Of a stretch of 64,000 nt of DNA, positions 27,869-39,088 are shown piece by piece (positions within the stretch are counted from its first letter, which is position 1; each line of letters opens with the position of its first letter). The stretch covers positions 124,001 to 188,000 of the forward strand of contig OX595997.1 of the NCBI GenBank assembly GCA_951394045.1, in the 5' to 3' direction. The notes beneath the pieces were generated by a model, which had not been told where the DNA came from, ran no database searches, and was given only the letters and a program-made list of their open reading frames with translations. The DNA is from Nitzschia sp. DOCU1 (Eukaryota; Bacillariophyta; Bacillariophyceae; Bacillariales; Bacillariaceae). The translations under genes and the position numbers were made by a program.

Positions 27869-30589
27869 ATGAGGAACGAGGCATCTGCAACGAGCAACAG
27901 GCGAAGACGCCGCTTGCCATTGTTGGAAGGTTCTTTGATAGTCATTACTGGTGTTTTCTGTCTCATGCAATTCATCTTTGCGTCTCGCCACTTTGAAGCC
28001 GAAACAAATGTACCCGCCGCAGCTGATTATTCGTTGAGGACCATCGGGAAGTCTACTTCTATTAGTGACGGAAAGCTATATGTCACATCCCATGCCGAGA
28101 TCGTCCCGACAAGCCCGTACGCTTACTCGTTTATCATTGGCGGCATTCACCCTACCAACATTGCGTACAAGGGGTTTCTCTACAATGTCTTGATCGCAGC
28201 TCGGCTACTGCGACGGCTTGGATCGACAGCAGACATGATTTGTCACTTGCAATTGCTCGACAACTTTGCTGACCCATCAGCAGAACATGAGCCACTGATT
28301 CTTGAAGACTTGAGAGCGTTAAAACAAATGAACGTTTCCGCCATACTACTACTACCTACCACCACCAACACATCTACATCATCAACAAATTCCTTTACCA
28401 ATCTCATGATGAACAAGTTTCAAGCGCTCCAATTGACGCAGTATCGCAGAGTTTTATATTTGGATTCGGACGTTATGCCCCTGTCCAATCTCGATTATTT
28501 ATTTCATCTGAGTGATCCAAAGGATACTACTACACCAACACTGCTACAACCGAATGTGATACAAGCAAGTAGTGGTGAACCAGCCAATGGAGGGATGTTT
28601 CTGATGGAACCCAAACCAGGACGATATCAGCAACTATTGCAAGTCATGAACAATCAACGGCAACACCAGGTTAAGCAAGCAAAAGAAAATGGTGCTGCTA
28701 TCAAGCCTTTTGACAATCGCTGGGGGTGGGGACATGACTTTGTAGAGAATGGCGATAACTGGCATGCAGCGACTAGAAATGGAACCCTTTGGTGGTTTCA
28801 TGGGGGATTTGCCGACCAGGGACTCTTGTATTACTTGCTCAAGTATCATGTCCAACAAGTATCCGCCATTGTGGGAAGTCGAGTCGAGGATTGGGTCGCT
28901 CCTGGTCCGCAACTCGCCAATTGTCGGGAAAACCTATTGCTTCCCTACGCGCCCACTCCACTCATTGTCCATCCTACTTGCCAAGATGGCAAGGTGTGGA
29001 AGAGTTACAAGTGCTATCCTCCGTACAGAGATGTTTATCATTTTGTGGGACGATCAAAGCCTTGGCAGAATCCGTTTCAAGAAAAGTGGTTTCAGAGGCC
29101 TCAAGTCAAGAATTTGAAAGGGAGGTCCAAGTTGTGGTTTTTGGAGTTTCGAGCATTGAATCAAGAACTGATGCTAGGGTTGGATATTCCAAACTGGAAC
29201 ACGAAATATTTTCCCTATTTGAAAGAATCGCCTTTGGGATACATTCCGCTACTCTCAAATAAAAGCCAAGCTCTGGAAGACGCCATTCCAACTGAAGACA
29301 ATATCGATGACGATTCGTCGCCTCAAGTACTTGATTCGCACGATGCCCCTCCAGTCGAGAATGTTGTTACGGATGGATCCAACAGTCGCTACGCCTATGC
29401 CTATATCGTTGGTAGCGTCCACGAGAATCGTACGGCGTACAAAGGTTTCTTGTACAATGTCTTGATTTCGGTCCAGCTTCTTCAACGGTTTGGTTCCAAG
29501 GCCGATCATGTCATATACCTGCAACCATCACCTAGCTCACGTTTTTCCAGAATACCCGACGAGGATCTTCAATGTCTCAAGGCGATGAACATCCAAATCA
29601 TTACCTTGCCCAAGCCGCAAGTCGAAAACTTTTCGGATCTCATGTTTGACAAGTTTCGGATCTTTCAACTGATTCAGTACGATCGAGTCATTTACTTGGA
29701 TGCGGATATATTGCCACTTACCAATCTAGATTATTTGTTTGCGCTATCGGATCCCAACGAAACATCAGTCCCGACGCCTTTGCTGCCCAATGTCATGCAA
29801 GCCAGCAGTGGGGAACCCGCCAACGGAGGGCTGTTCATGGTACGACCCTTCGAAGGAGCCTGGGAACAAATCCAAAAAGTGATCGAGAGGCAGCGAGAGG
29901 AAGGCAAAACGTTGCCCTATCCAAACTTCCATCGGGGCCGGGGGTGGGGACACAAGTTTCGAAAGAAAAACAGAGACAATTGGCATGGGGCGGTTAACAA
30001 TGGTACCAACTGGGTCTTTCATGGGGCGCATGCGGATCAGGGCCTGTTGTACTACTTCTTCCGTTTTGTTTTGCAAGAAACATCGCACATTGTAGGGCGT
30101 CGCGTGGAGAACTGGGTCGCCAATGCGTCCGATCCGGAGATGCCCTGCATTGGTGTGGCATATGACAATATACTCATGGAATATTCTGACCGGCAGCCGC
30201 CTATCCTTTCCAATCCAAAGTGTACTGTGAATTCTGAAATACTACGGTTGCATGAACCTGGCAGGCAAATCTCCTACAATTGCTACCCTCCCTACAGGGA
30301 CTTTTATCACTTTACGGGCCGTTCGAAGCCGTGGCAGAATGAAATCGAGGAGAAATGGCTCGAGTCGGATATTTTATTGGAGGCAAACAAGGAGCATGCG
30401 ACAGCTTACAGCAATCAGTTCTGGTTCTGGCAACTTGAAACCTTGAATCGTCGACTGGGTCTTGGACTCGATTTGACTCATTGGAATTCACGATATCTTC
30501 CGACCATGAAAGAGTCTCCTCTGGGATATATACCACTCTACACAGACAATACAAATCGAATTTTTGATAACTATACACAGAATAACTAA
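27869..30589 (+). CDS. Double-domain GT8-like glycosyltransferase
   Basis: 906 residues, type II topology: basic head (SNRRRRRLP), anchor LIVITGVFCLMQFIFAS (residues 28-44), then two homologous catalytic domains. Domain 1 (about 85-480) has YLDSDVMPLSNLDYLF with the metal-binding DxD at 199-201 and EPANGGMFLMEP. Domain 2 (about 505-900) has YLDADILPLTNLDYLF with DxD at 611-613 and EPANGGLFMVRP. Both end with a GRSKPWQN motif and LGYIPL. The nucleotide-sugar DxD and NGG motifs are those of GT8 (glycogenin/plant glucuronosyltransferase-like). Both domains keep the key residues, so both may be active. Donor and acceptor are unknown; Golgi location is inferred. A GT8 pair in one chain is unusual. 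Confidence 0.85.
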   Translation: MRNEASATSNRRRRRLPLLEGSLIVITGVFCLMQFIFASRHFEAETNVPAAADYSLRTIGKSTSISDGKLYVTSHAEIVPTSPYAYSFIIGGIHPTNIAYKGFLYNVLIAARLLRRLGSTADMICHLQLLDNFADPSAEHEPLILEDLRALKQMNVSAILLLPTTTNTSTSSTNSFTNLMMNKFQALQLTQYRRVLYLDSDVMPLSNLDYLFHLSDPKDTTTPTLLQPNVIQASSGEPANGGMFLMEPKPGRYQQLLQVMNNQRQHQVKQAKENGAAIKPFDNRWGWGHDFVENGDNWHAATRNGTLWWFHGGFADQGLLYYLLKYHVQQVSAIVGSRVEDWVAPGPQLANCRENLLLPYAPTPLIVHPTCQDGKVWKSYKCYPPYRDVYHFVGRSKPWQNPFQEKWFQRPQVKNLKGRSKLWFLEFRALNQELMLGLDIPNWNTKYFPYLKESPLGYIPLLSNKSQALEDAIPTEDNIDDDSSPQVLDSHDAPPVENVVTDGSNSRYAYAYIVGSVHENRTAYKGFLYNVLISVQLLQRFGSKADHVIYLQPSPSSRFSRIPDEDLQCLKAMNIQIITLPKPQVENFSDLMFDKFRIFQLIQYDRVIYLDADILPLTNLDYLFALSDPNETSVPTPLLPNVMQASSGEPANGGLFMVRPFEGAWEQIQKVIERQREEGKTLPYPNFHRGRGWGHKFRKKNRDNWHGAVNNGTNWVFHGAHADQGLLYYFFRFVLQETSHIVGRRVENWVANASDPEMPCIGVAYDNILMEYSDRQPPILSNPKCTVNSEILRLHEPGRQISYNCYPPYRDFYHFTGRSKPWQNEIEEKWLESDILLEANKEHATAYSNQFWFWQLETLNRRLGLGLDLTHWNSRYLPTMKESPLGYIPLYTDNTNRIFDNYTQNN

Positions 30590-30650
30590 GTGAAGACTAT
30601 GGTGCTCTGATGGCTTGGTGCAGCCTTTTGCGTTTAAGATGGAAGATCAA

Positions 30651-30993
30651 TCAGAGCGTTCGGACCAGCTTTTCATACATGGCGTCGTCGAGGAGGACCG
30701 TTCCGGTCTCATCCGATTCACGTTTTCCCATTGCCATGGCTACAAAGGCACGTCCGTACTCTTCGGGCTTGTGGGTTTCACTGCGGAACTTTGCATGACC
30801 CACGGACGAACTGAGTAAACAATGCGTGAAGTCTGGGAGATCTTCGGACTTGGAACACTCCAAATGCGCTACATTGGCAAATCCGCTCACGGCCAATGCG
30901 GTTATGCCAGTGAGGCCGGAATGAGGTAGCCCTTTTAATGCGGCACCGTTGATGATAATATAGTGTTCCTTTGTCTTTGGCGCAATGATGCGA
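30651..30993 (-). CDS. C-terminal fragment of an SDR-like protein, cut at duplication edge
   Basis: A minus-strand frame ending at TGA 30651. Host-type sequence (HYIIINGAALKGLPHSGLTG, then ALAVSGFANVAHLEC) resembles the central strand and helix of short-chain dehydrogenase/reductase folds, but no YxxxK pair is visible, so the assignment is tentative. About 114 residues remain; the N-terminal part is missing because the sequence switches at 30994 to Copia-2 pol. It may be an intact gene truncated only in this assembly. Confidence 0.45.
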
Positions 30994-31740
30994 AGCCCTG
31001 GAATATCGAGCATCCGCCATGATCCTGCACACACACAGCGATGCTGGCTATCACAATGAACCAGGGGCCCGCAGCCGCAGTGGTGGACATCACTTCCTCA
31101 CTGACACTCTCGATCCCCTTGCCGCCAAGCCGAACGGAGCCATCCTGAACCCAACGACGATCATCCGTCATGTCGCATCCAGTGCTACCGAAGCTGAAAC
31201 TGGAGCTGCCTTCATCAACTGTCGGGAAGCACTGCCACTCCGAATCACACTTCAAGAGATGGGGTATCCGCAACCACCGACCCCGGTCCTGCTTGATAAC
31301 ACCACAGCACACGGTTTCATTACGAGCAGCATCAAGCAAAAGCGCACTCGTGCCATGGATATGCGTTACCATTGGCTACGCGATCGAGAGGCCCAACAGC
31401 AATTCCAATTCCATTGGGCTCCCGCCAAGTATAACAAAGCCGACTACTTCACCAAACATTTCCCGCCCTCCCATCATCAACAAGTCCGCTCGGAATATGT
31501 TCTTCATTTACGATCGTCGACAAAAATTCAAAATTTTCCCTCCGAGCCGGCGGCAGATGTGCTGCGAGGGTGTGCTAATGCTACCAGTATCCAGCACATA
31601 TGCCCGCCATTTCCCGCGCACCGTTTACATCCGTTGGACGCACACGCGCGCGGGCCCGCCAATATCTCACCGTTATCATCCGTTGGCGCGCCCGATGCCG
31701 AAGGCCCGGCGCGCCACTCGAAACCACACATCACAGAATA
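30994..31740 (+). pseudogene. Copia-2 pol 3' fragment (second copy)
   Basis: The RNase H part of Copia-2 pol (SDAGYHNE onward), identical to 14177-14924. The protease, integrase and RT parts are absent because the tract starts here. Confidence 0.9.
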
Positions 31741-31798
31741 ATGCCATTATTTAGTAATCTCCCGTTTCTCGTCACACTACTTCAACGTGATATTAGCA
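31573..31798 (+). repeat. Copia-2 3' LTR (second copy)
   Basis: Identical to 14756-14981, followed by GCGTT at 31799-31803. No partner LTR exists in this copy. Confidence 0.95.
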
Positions 31799-34698
31799 GC
31801 GTTAAGGAAGTGGAGTATCCCAGTGACCGAACGACCAGTTAGCATGTCGTGGTACAAGTTCGCGTCTACGTAGTGGGTTAATAGGACATACTTCCCGAGG
31901 GGTTCGGGGGCGTCATAAGGGACCATCTCCTCGATCTCCCCGTAGACGGACGTCGCCCAATCGTACTCTACCTCTGGTATCCCGGAGTAGTCGGGCATAT
32001 GTGTGCGGATACGGATGCATGCGTCGGACATGTTCGCGAGGTACGCGACGACACGCTTCGCTCTATCTAAGTGCCCGATCCGGGGAAGTGCACGGAAACG
32101 CGACAGGGTCATAACCGCCGTCGTGACGTCGATGCGTCCGAGGGACACAGCCCACTGTAAGGAACCTACGACAGACTGGTAGTCCTTAGTTTCCTTATCG
32201 TTACATAGGCAAGTAGTGTCGAGTTCCGGATGGTCATTCTTCTCGAGCGGAGAACGTACGCGACGCTTCGGCATGTGCCCGAAGAGGTCCTTGTACGTGT
32301 CAACCATACGCGAGATGTACTTCTTAGGCTTGAGGCACAGTATGCCATCGGAGTCACGGACAAAATCGCATCCGAGATGGAAGCTTATAGCCCCGGTTCC
32401 CTTCAACTTGAACTTATAGGTCTCCATTAGTCGTTCAGTGAAGGACTTAGGGTCCAGCATCGCCATCGCGAGGTCGTCTACATATACCCCTATGTACTCG
32501 TAGACGTCACCGTTCTTCCGCATCCATATGTCTGGTTCTGCTTTGCACGGAAAGAACCCTTCGTTTCGGAGGCACTCGGCGAATCTTTCGTGCCATCGTA
32601 ATCCGCTGGTCCTGAGTCCATATAATGCCTTCTTGATGACCAATATATGCCCTTCAACTTTGGGCCCGAATTCGGGTCCCGCTAGAATACAGACACGTTC
32701 CTTGGTCTTGGCCTCTAAGTAAGCATTACCTATGTCAGTAGCCCAGAGTTGAAGTCCGTTAAGCTCAGAGAGAAACGTGATCATACGAATCCCTCTCAAC
32801 GAGACTACCCCAGAGTACACGCTGTCTACAGGTATGTCCGTCAGGTGTCCGTCGGCAACAAGCCGGGCCTTGTGTCGTCCGTCGTGTTTCACGTCGAAGA
32901 CAAGGTGTACGCGAATCTTCTTATAACCAGTCGGTACTACCTTACCTACGTCCTGAAAAGTCTGGTATTCGTCCAACTGTGCGAGCTCTAATTTGGTGGC
33001 GTCTGCCCACTTCGAGTTCCGGTTCATCTTGTCGAGCCAGACGGCTTCCTTGTAGTTCCGTGGAATCTGGAACCCGTACTTATACTTAGGGGCGTTGTTG
33101 AACGAACGGAGTTTCGCCTGGTTCGCCATACGGTAAAGCTTCTTCTGCCGCTTAGCGAGGTTGCGAAAACGCTTCCAACCTGGTAGCTCTAGTAGGTTAT
33201 TCTTAATCGCGTACTCTACTAGGGGGATCGGGTCGTCTGCAGCCATCGTCATGAGGGGTTCGCTAGTGATCTCCCCGTTCTCCCATTCGACCATGACGTT
33301 GTACATAGAGCCTTTGTACCTTGGGTCACCCGCGGTGAGAGGTCCCTCGTGCGATACGATACCCTTGTACTTCCAGAGTACGTCTCCCTCGAGCTCTCGT
33401 TCGATATGCGAAATGACCTGGTCGTACGTCATCAGCTCCTCCTTCTCTGATTGGCCGATGCGGAGCTTGAACATGACTGGCTTTTGTTCGTGATCGAGGT
33501 CATAGTGATGGCGGTCGATGGAGTCGACGACTTCGGTGACGGTCGCCCGATGGACCTCCCCGTTCTCGTCCTTGTCGAGCAGGAACGAGCGTCCGATAAA
33601 GTCCGTGTAGTCGATAAGCAACAACGACGGCTTCGCGGCGTCAGCCTCGGCGGCGTGACCGTCGTCGGGACTACGGTTGGACTCGTCGGACCTAGACCTA
33701 ACTACTTGCTCTGGTCCCTTAGCCGCGTCGTCGGCGCGTATATTGGGGGCTAGAGGGTCTTCAGCAGATCTAACTAAGGATCTATTGATTATCTTTAGAG
33801 TATCGTCCGTTAGTATGCGATACGTCATGGCGTGTCCTACGTTGTCCGCGATTCCCACGAACCGTCCGCGGGCCTCCCGGCTCTCGGATGGGAAGGCGGG
33901 CTCGTTCACGGCGTAGTAGACGGGCTCGTAGAAGCGGAAGCGCAGGAGCGGGCTAATGTCAGGGGTGACTCCTGTGAGCAGGCGCATCGGGATGTTCCAG
34001 CCGTGCCCCTTACACGCCGTGTGGTTGAGGACGAAGCAGACATACGTGAGTGCCAGTAGCCAACAGTACGCTGGCGCGCCGGTCCTGTCCAATACCGTGT
34101 TGGTCAGTCGCTTGACGGTTTGGTACCTACGCTCGGCCGCGTTCTGCTGCTGCTGGTGTGGTTCGCTCTGCCAGTCCTGCGTGCATACGGCTCTAAGTAT
34201 GTCTTTAACGCCCTGACTAGTCTCTAAGTTAGCCGAGTCACTAATTAGCTTGGTCGGCGCGCCGCGAATACGGATAATGTCCGCGAGAACCTTCTTGAAC
34301 TGTCGCTCGTTGCGAAGCGGAAACACATCACATACGCCCGTGTGAACGCCGACGAAGAACTGTGCCTGTGTGGCGCCGTTATCAACAGCTGGCGTATCGG
34401 AATAGACGGTATCCGTTGCCACCGGTTCTTCCCGCCTACGTACATTCAAAGCGGGAAACGGAGATTTAAAAGTACGCTTTAAATGTGTACCTACTGGCAT
34501 TCGGGCATACTGGGTTGAGTTCCGGAAGGTGTGTTTAACGACCTCGGAAGGCAACCAAGCGAAGAGTGGCCTTTTGCTCTCGTAGTCGGGTTCTTCGGGC
34601 CTCACTGCGCGACCACCGGACTTATTGACTTCAACGTCGGGATCGCCAGTGTCCGGGTGCGGAGATTTCGCGGCTTCGGGTTCGGGATCTCCCGGGCC
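31799..34698 (-). CDS. Copia-1 pol: integrase core, RT, start of RNase H (second copy)
   Basis: Identical to 14982-17881; see there for motifs. In this copy the RNase H end is missing because Copia-2 sequence and then host DNA follow. Confidence 0.9.
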
Positions 34699-36371
34699 CT
34701 AGGAGTCGTCGAAGGGCTCATGTGTATCGACGAACATGAGGTGGTCTGGGAGAGGTGCCTTGTCAATGATAGCGTAGTCCCGGTAGAGGTTGGCTGCGGA
34801 TACTACATAACGATTTGAGAATTCACGCAGCAGGGCGTCCTCGTGGAGTATAGCAGTAGAGATAACGTAACGGTCTTCGTCTACGTAGTTACCATACTCG
34901 TCGAAACCATCGTGGATGGCACGCTCGGCCGTTGACTTCACACATGGACGCGTGTCGTCTGGATCCTCCCCGTCATCGTCTAGGACGGTGGGGTCCCAGT
35001 CGACGTCACTAGTCATTATAACATGTGGAAGCGTTGCCAGCTCGGTATCACTGGGCGGGCGCAGGTGGACGTACGGCAGACCGTTGCGTAGACTAATCGG
35101 AATGGCGTATCCATCTACAGTAGTAATACGTTGCTTGATACCAGAAACTTTAGAAGACTTATCGTCTACCTGTTGCTTGTAGGCCTCCATCTGTACGGCG
35201 GACAGAATACTAGGTCCTCTGTTGATATGCGCGTACTGATGGAAGATACCTATGACCTCCCCGTCGGTGGTACTAAGGACGCCGGCGGCGGTAACTACAG
35301 GTATGTCGACTAGTTGGTGCTTACCCACGCCTTCTACCTTGACAGATCGGTACGGCTGTATGTGGATGACGCGCATGTCGTTCCCTGCTATGCCGCCGTT
35401 CGCACCACGGTCGACCAGTGCTTGTCCGTTGGTCTTCCGTTGAACCTTAGAAACAGTATAGGTAATCTCGCAAGTATTAACCTTACGACTACTATTACTA
35501 GGGCGTGCCTTGCTTGGGGACATCATGTTAGAGAGGTTGGCAGGCGACTTCGGCTTCTTCTGTTGGATAGACATAGCCGTTACCGTGTCGTCGGTCTGCT
35601 CGTCTTCCGCTGCCGCAATATCATCATTATCATCATCGCTCCCCGTATTGCCAGGCGGATACGACGAGGCATACATGGCGGTGCGCGGGGTGGGCGGGCG
35701 GGAAGCGCGCCGGTCGCGATCGGGTGGACGGCCAGACGGGCGTCCTGGGGTACGACTGGACCCGGACCCACGACTGGCGGCTGATTGGTTGGCGATAATC
35801 ACCTCCTTATCAGCGTCTGTCAGTGTGTCCCATGCGCGCTGTCCGTCGGTCGAAAGTGCATGCCACGTGGAAGCCTGGAGGCGCGCCTGGTAGGCCTGGT
35901 AGCGCTGGAGCTCAGTGATCGGGGTGTTGATCGAGACCTTAAAGGCCTCGAAGGCAGGCGCGTCGTTGGCGACGTCGTAGACCTCCCCGTAAATAGGCTC
36001 GGGGTCGTCGTAGGCGACATCCGTGGCGTAGACGCGTGCGGTGCGACGCTTGCCGGCGGCGCGGTGTCCGTGCATGGCGCGTTCCTGGTCATACTGCTCA
36101 CAGGCGGCGAGCAGGAGCTGCCGGTACGTCTCGTACGGAAGGGAGCGCGTGGGCGCAGTAACGTCATTCGGGTCGACGAGCTGGCCGATGTGGAGCGAGG
36201 CGTGTACATGGTACGTCTCGCTCGTCACGCGAACCTGGTTGAGGCGTGGTACGCCTTCTACGGCGCACTGGAGCAGGTTGACGGCGAGGTGTTCGGGCAT
36301 GCGCATGTCGGGCGGTGAGAGACGCTGGTAGTCCTCGTAGCGAGCGTGCCAGTACAGGACGAACGTGTGCG
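34699..36371 (-). CDS. Copia-1 gag C-terminal part and protease (second copy)
   Basis: Identical to 17882-19554, including the in-frame TAG at 34699-34701 and the DRGANGG protease site. This copy is physically continuous with YR-3 and the gag N-terminus at 42690-43743. Confidence 0.9.
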
Positions 36372-36898
36372 CGGCTGCCGCCGCTTTGGCCAGTCGCGTG
36401 ACACCCGGAGTTAGTGGTAGGTAGATAACACAGGTAGTGATGGTATGTAGTAATATATTGGTGGTTTCGGGCCTAGTTACTGAGCAGTAGCTCGGCCCGA
36501 ACCACACCGATGAAACCATGGTGAGATGGTCAAAGGGTGGGTCGGGCGGGTATTTGAATTAAACTACTAGTCTTGAACGACTATTAGCATGAGCACATCC
36601 AGCAATATGAGCAGTTGCTCATCGTTGCGGTGCTGCTGCTGATGGCCGCTCAAGCCTCGAGAATGACTGGCTGGGATTTAGTCATTTCGGCTTTTCACGG
36701 GGGCCGCTTTCCTGACGTCACGCTTCCCGGCCTGCCGCGGCTGCCGCCGCTTTGGCCAGTCGCGTGACACCCGAAGTTAGTGGTAGGTAGATAACACAGG
36801 TAGTGATGGTATGTAGTAATATATTGGTGGTTTCGGGCCTAGTTACTGAGCAGTAGCTCGGCCCGAACCACACCGATGAAACCATGGTGAGATGGTCA
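36372..36898 (-). repeat. YR-3 split direct repeats B2-A2-B1 (second copy)
   Basis: B2 36372-36532, A2 36551-36737 (CRE palindrome at 36713-36720), B1 36738-36898; identical to 19555-20081. Confidence 0.92.
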
Positions 36899-36950
36899 GC
36901 CAATCAACGGACCGTTGGAAGTGGGGAGGGAGCAAAGCGTGGGAGGCATG

Positions 36951-38090
36951 TCAGTGGAGGGGGACGTGGTGGTTGGGGTGCAACGAGAAAGCACCCTCAC
37001 GGAGCATGCGGGAAGAAAAGTTTTGCATAACAGGGGCAGCCTGGACATGCAGGTAACGGAGCATTTCATCGGACCGCCAGCGTCCGATGAGGCGGATGGT
37101 ATCATGATCAACGTCCGCGCAAAGAAGTGCCATGGCACCAGAAGCGCGGAGGGATCGGGCCGAGATGTTGGTCGAAAGGAAGCCGTACGTTGGTCCAAGA
37201 ACAAGAGCAGAGGCACGTAGGGCATCGGTGACATCGGCAGGGCGGACAGGTTGCCATGTGGTGTTGTGCCGGTACATGGCAAGATTGGTAGTGCGTAAAG
37301 CACCGTGGAGCCGGAGGTGGAGGACTCGGCGGATAAGTGCTGCAACAGGACAAAAATTTGGGTCGCCACTCCGACCCAGACCAACAACTTCACCTCGAAC
37401 ACCGCTTTTTTGTGTGGTGAATTCAAGAGTGGCAAAGGTAGCGGTGGACAGGTCATGATCAGTGGCAGTTTCCAGATTGAGCCGAACAGCTCCAATTTGT
37501 AGGCCAACATCACATAGGCGAAATGGGGTGGTGTCGGTAGGCGTGCCTGTGTATTCGCCCGGGCGAAGCAAGAAGAAGAAAGCAATGGTGATCATGTCAG
37601 AAACGGCAATCGAGGCAGCATCATTAGACAGGACAGCAGTATGCGAGATGCGTTGGAGCAAGGGAAGGGGAACCGGTTTGACACGGTGTGGCGGTGGATC
37701 TAATTTGGCATAGGCCGCAAGTTGGCGCTGGATGCGGAAGTCGATATTTCCTTGTGTGGTGAGGCGAGGATCCGGGGTCCCCACACTGGCAAACGCTTGT
37801 CCAATGCTGCGTAGGGCATCCTCCACCATTCGAGATCGGACGGGGAGGTTACGGGGGGCAATTTCGCCTGTGCGGTAGCGCCTGGCAAAGACCTGGAGGA
37901 ACGGAATGGGGTCTTGGAACTCAGAAAGGGCAGGATCGATGGTGAGGTCGTCACAGAACGCCTCCCATAATTTCCAGTGGGCATTGGAGGCGCGGGCTCT
38001 TGAAGGAACGACCCCGGCTTGGACGTCTTTCTGAGCAAGGAAGAGGTCACGGCGGAAGTGATCTGCCGTGTGGGGGTCCACAGATGCCAA
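36951..38090 (-). CDS. YR-3 tyrosine recombinase (second copy)
   Basis: Identical to 20134-21273, with the catalytic R176, R315 and Y346. This is the copy within the complete element. Confidence 0.9.
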   Translation of the reverse strand: MASVDPHTADHFRRDLFLAQKDVQAGVVPSRARASNAHWKLWEAFCDDLTIDPALSEFQDPIPFLQVFARRYRTGEIAPRNLPVRSRMVEDALRSIGQAFASVGTPDPRLTTQGNIDFRIQRQLAAYAKLDPPPHRVKPVPLPLLQRISHTAVLSNDAASIAVSDMITIAFFFLLRPGEYTGTPTDTTPFRLCDVGLQIGAVRLNLETATDHDLSTATFATLEFTTQKSGVRGEVVGLGRSGDPNFCPVAALIRRVLHLRLHGALRTTNLAMYRHNTTWQPVRPADVTDALRASALVLGPTYGFLSTNISARSLRASGAMALLCADVDHDTIRLIGRWRSDEMLRYLHVQAAPVMQNFSSRMLREGAFSLHPNHHVPLH

Positions 38091-39088
38091 GAGTGGGCCT
38101 GTGGATATTTAGAATTAAAGTGATCAAGTAACGCAAGGTTAGTAAGATGGTGCAGACGAGAGGCTTCGTCTGCCATATTGTTCTGCTCGCCAGGCAAGTA
38201 GTCTTGGAGCGCCAAGTAGCGATGGTATCGTTGGTGCAGTGCTTTCATGCAGAGGAGGTGAGAAGTGGCCGAGTTGGTGGTGACCGATCCTTTTCTTCCC
38301 CAAAAAAGTGTTGCTTGGTTGTCGGTGTCGGCTTTGGTGGTACGTTCCCGAATATCGAAGCACTGTGCCATTCCGTCATGATGCAGGACGGAGCCGGCCA
38401 ACTCCAATTCAGAATTATTAATTTTTCCATGCGGATTTTCCGCAGTGACCAGTTGGTCAGTGACTGCCTCTGGAAATTGGAAACGCCAAAGAATCGGCAC
38501 GGGCCCCGCGGCCGGGCCAGTGGAAATGCTGCCTTTGACCACGGACTGCAGGTGGACAGCTCTAGCAGTGGTGCTGGGGTGTGGAAACATGACTCCCCCA
38601 GCCCCACGACCAGAGGCATCGTGGCTGCTCACTACTGAAGGAAGAGTGGGCACTAGCTCGTAGAGCCGCGTTGGTCGACCGGCCATGTCCGAGTGGAGCC
38701 ACCGGAAGTCTTGGATAGCAGCATGAAAGCCTTTGCTAAGCTTGAGCCGCCCTTTGTATTCGGTACGGGCAGCAAGTTGGAGCTCTCCAAATAATCCGCG
38801 TGACCCGGGGAGGGCCAATGCCATCGATCGTAGTTCTCCCAGCAGCTGATGCCATTTCGACATTTGCATGCGCCTCTGCTGGGGGTGGATGGATGCCAAC
38901 AATTCACCGAGACGATTAAGCCGGCGGGTAGGAAGGGTCAGCGTCATCGCCACAGAATCAATAATCCAACCGAGAACCTTCTTGCAGGTGCTCCAGTTGG
39001 CATCGCCTTGTCGTAATTTTTTTACCGAAATGGGCTCAGTGCGATGCGGGCTATCACCATTGTCAAGGGGGCCTCCACATGTCATCAA
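37700..39088 (-). CDS. YR-3 RNase H frame (second copy)
   Basis: Identical to 20883-22271; overlaps the RT frame by 26 bp and the recombinase frame by 391 bp. Confidence 0.85.
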   Translation of the reverse strand: MMTCGGPLDNGDSPHRTEPISVKKLRQGDANWSTCKKVLGWIIDSVAMTLTLPTRRLNRLGELLASIHPQQRRMQMSKWHQLLGELRSMALALPGSRGLFGELQLAARTEYKGRLKLSKGFHAAIQDFRWLHSDMAGRPTRLYELVPTLPSVVSSHDASGRGAGGVMFPHPSTTARAVHLQSVVKGSISTGPAAGPVPILWRFQFPEAVTDQLVTAENPHGKINNSELELAGSVLHHDGMAQCFDIRERTTKADTDNQATLFWGRKGSVTTNSATSHLLCMKALHQRYHRYLALQDYLPGEQNNMADEASRLHHLTNLALLDHFNSKYPQAHSWHLWTPTRQITSAVTSSLLRKTSKPGSFLQEPAPPMPTGNYGRRSVTTSPSILPFLSSKTPFRSSRSLPGATAQAKLPPVTSPSDLEWWRMPYAALDKRLPVWGPRILASPHKEISTSASSANLRPMPN

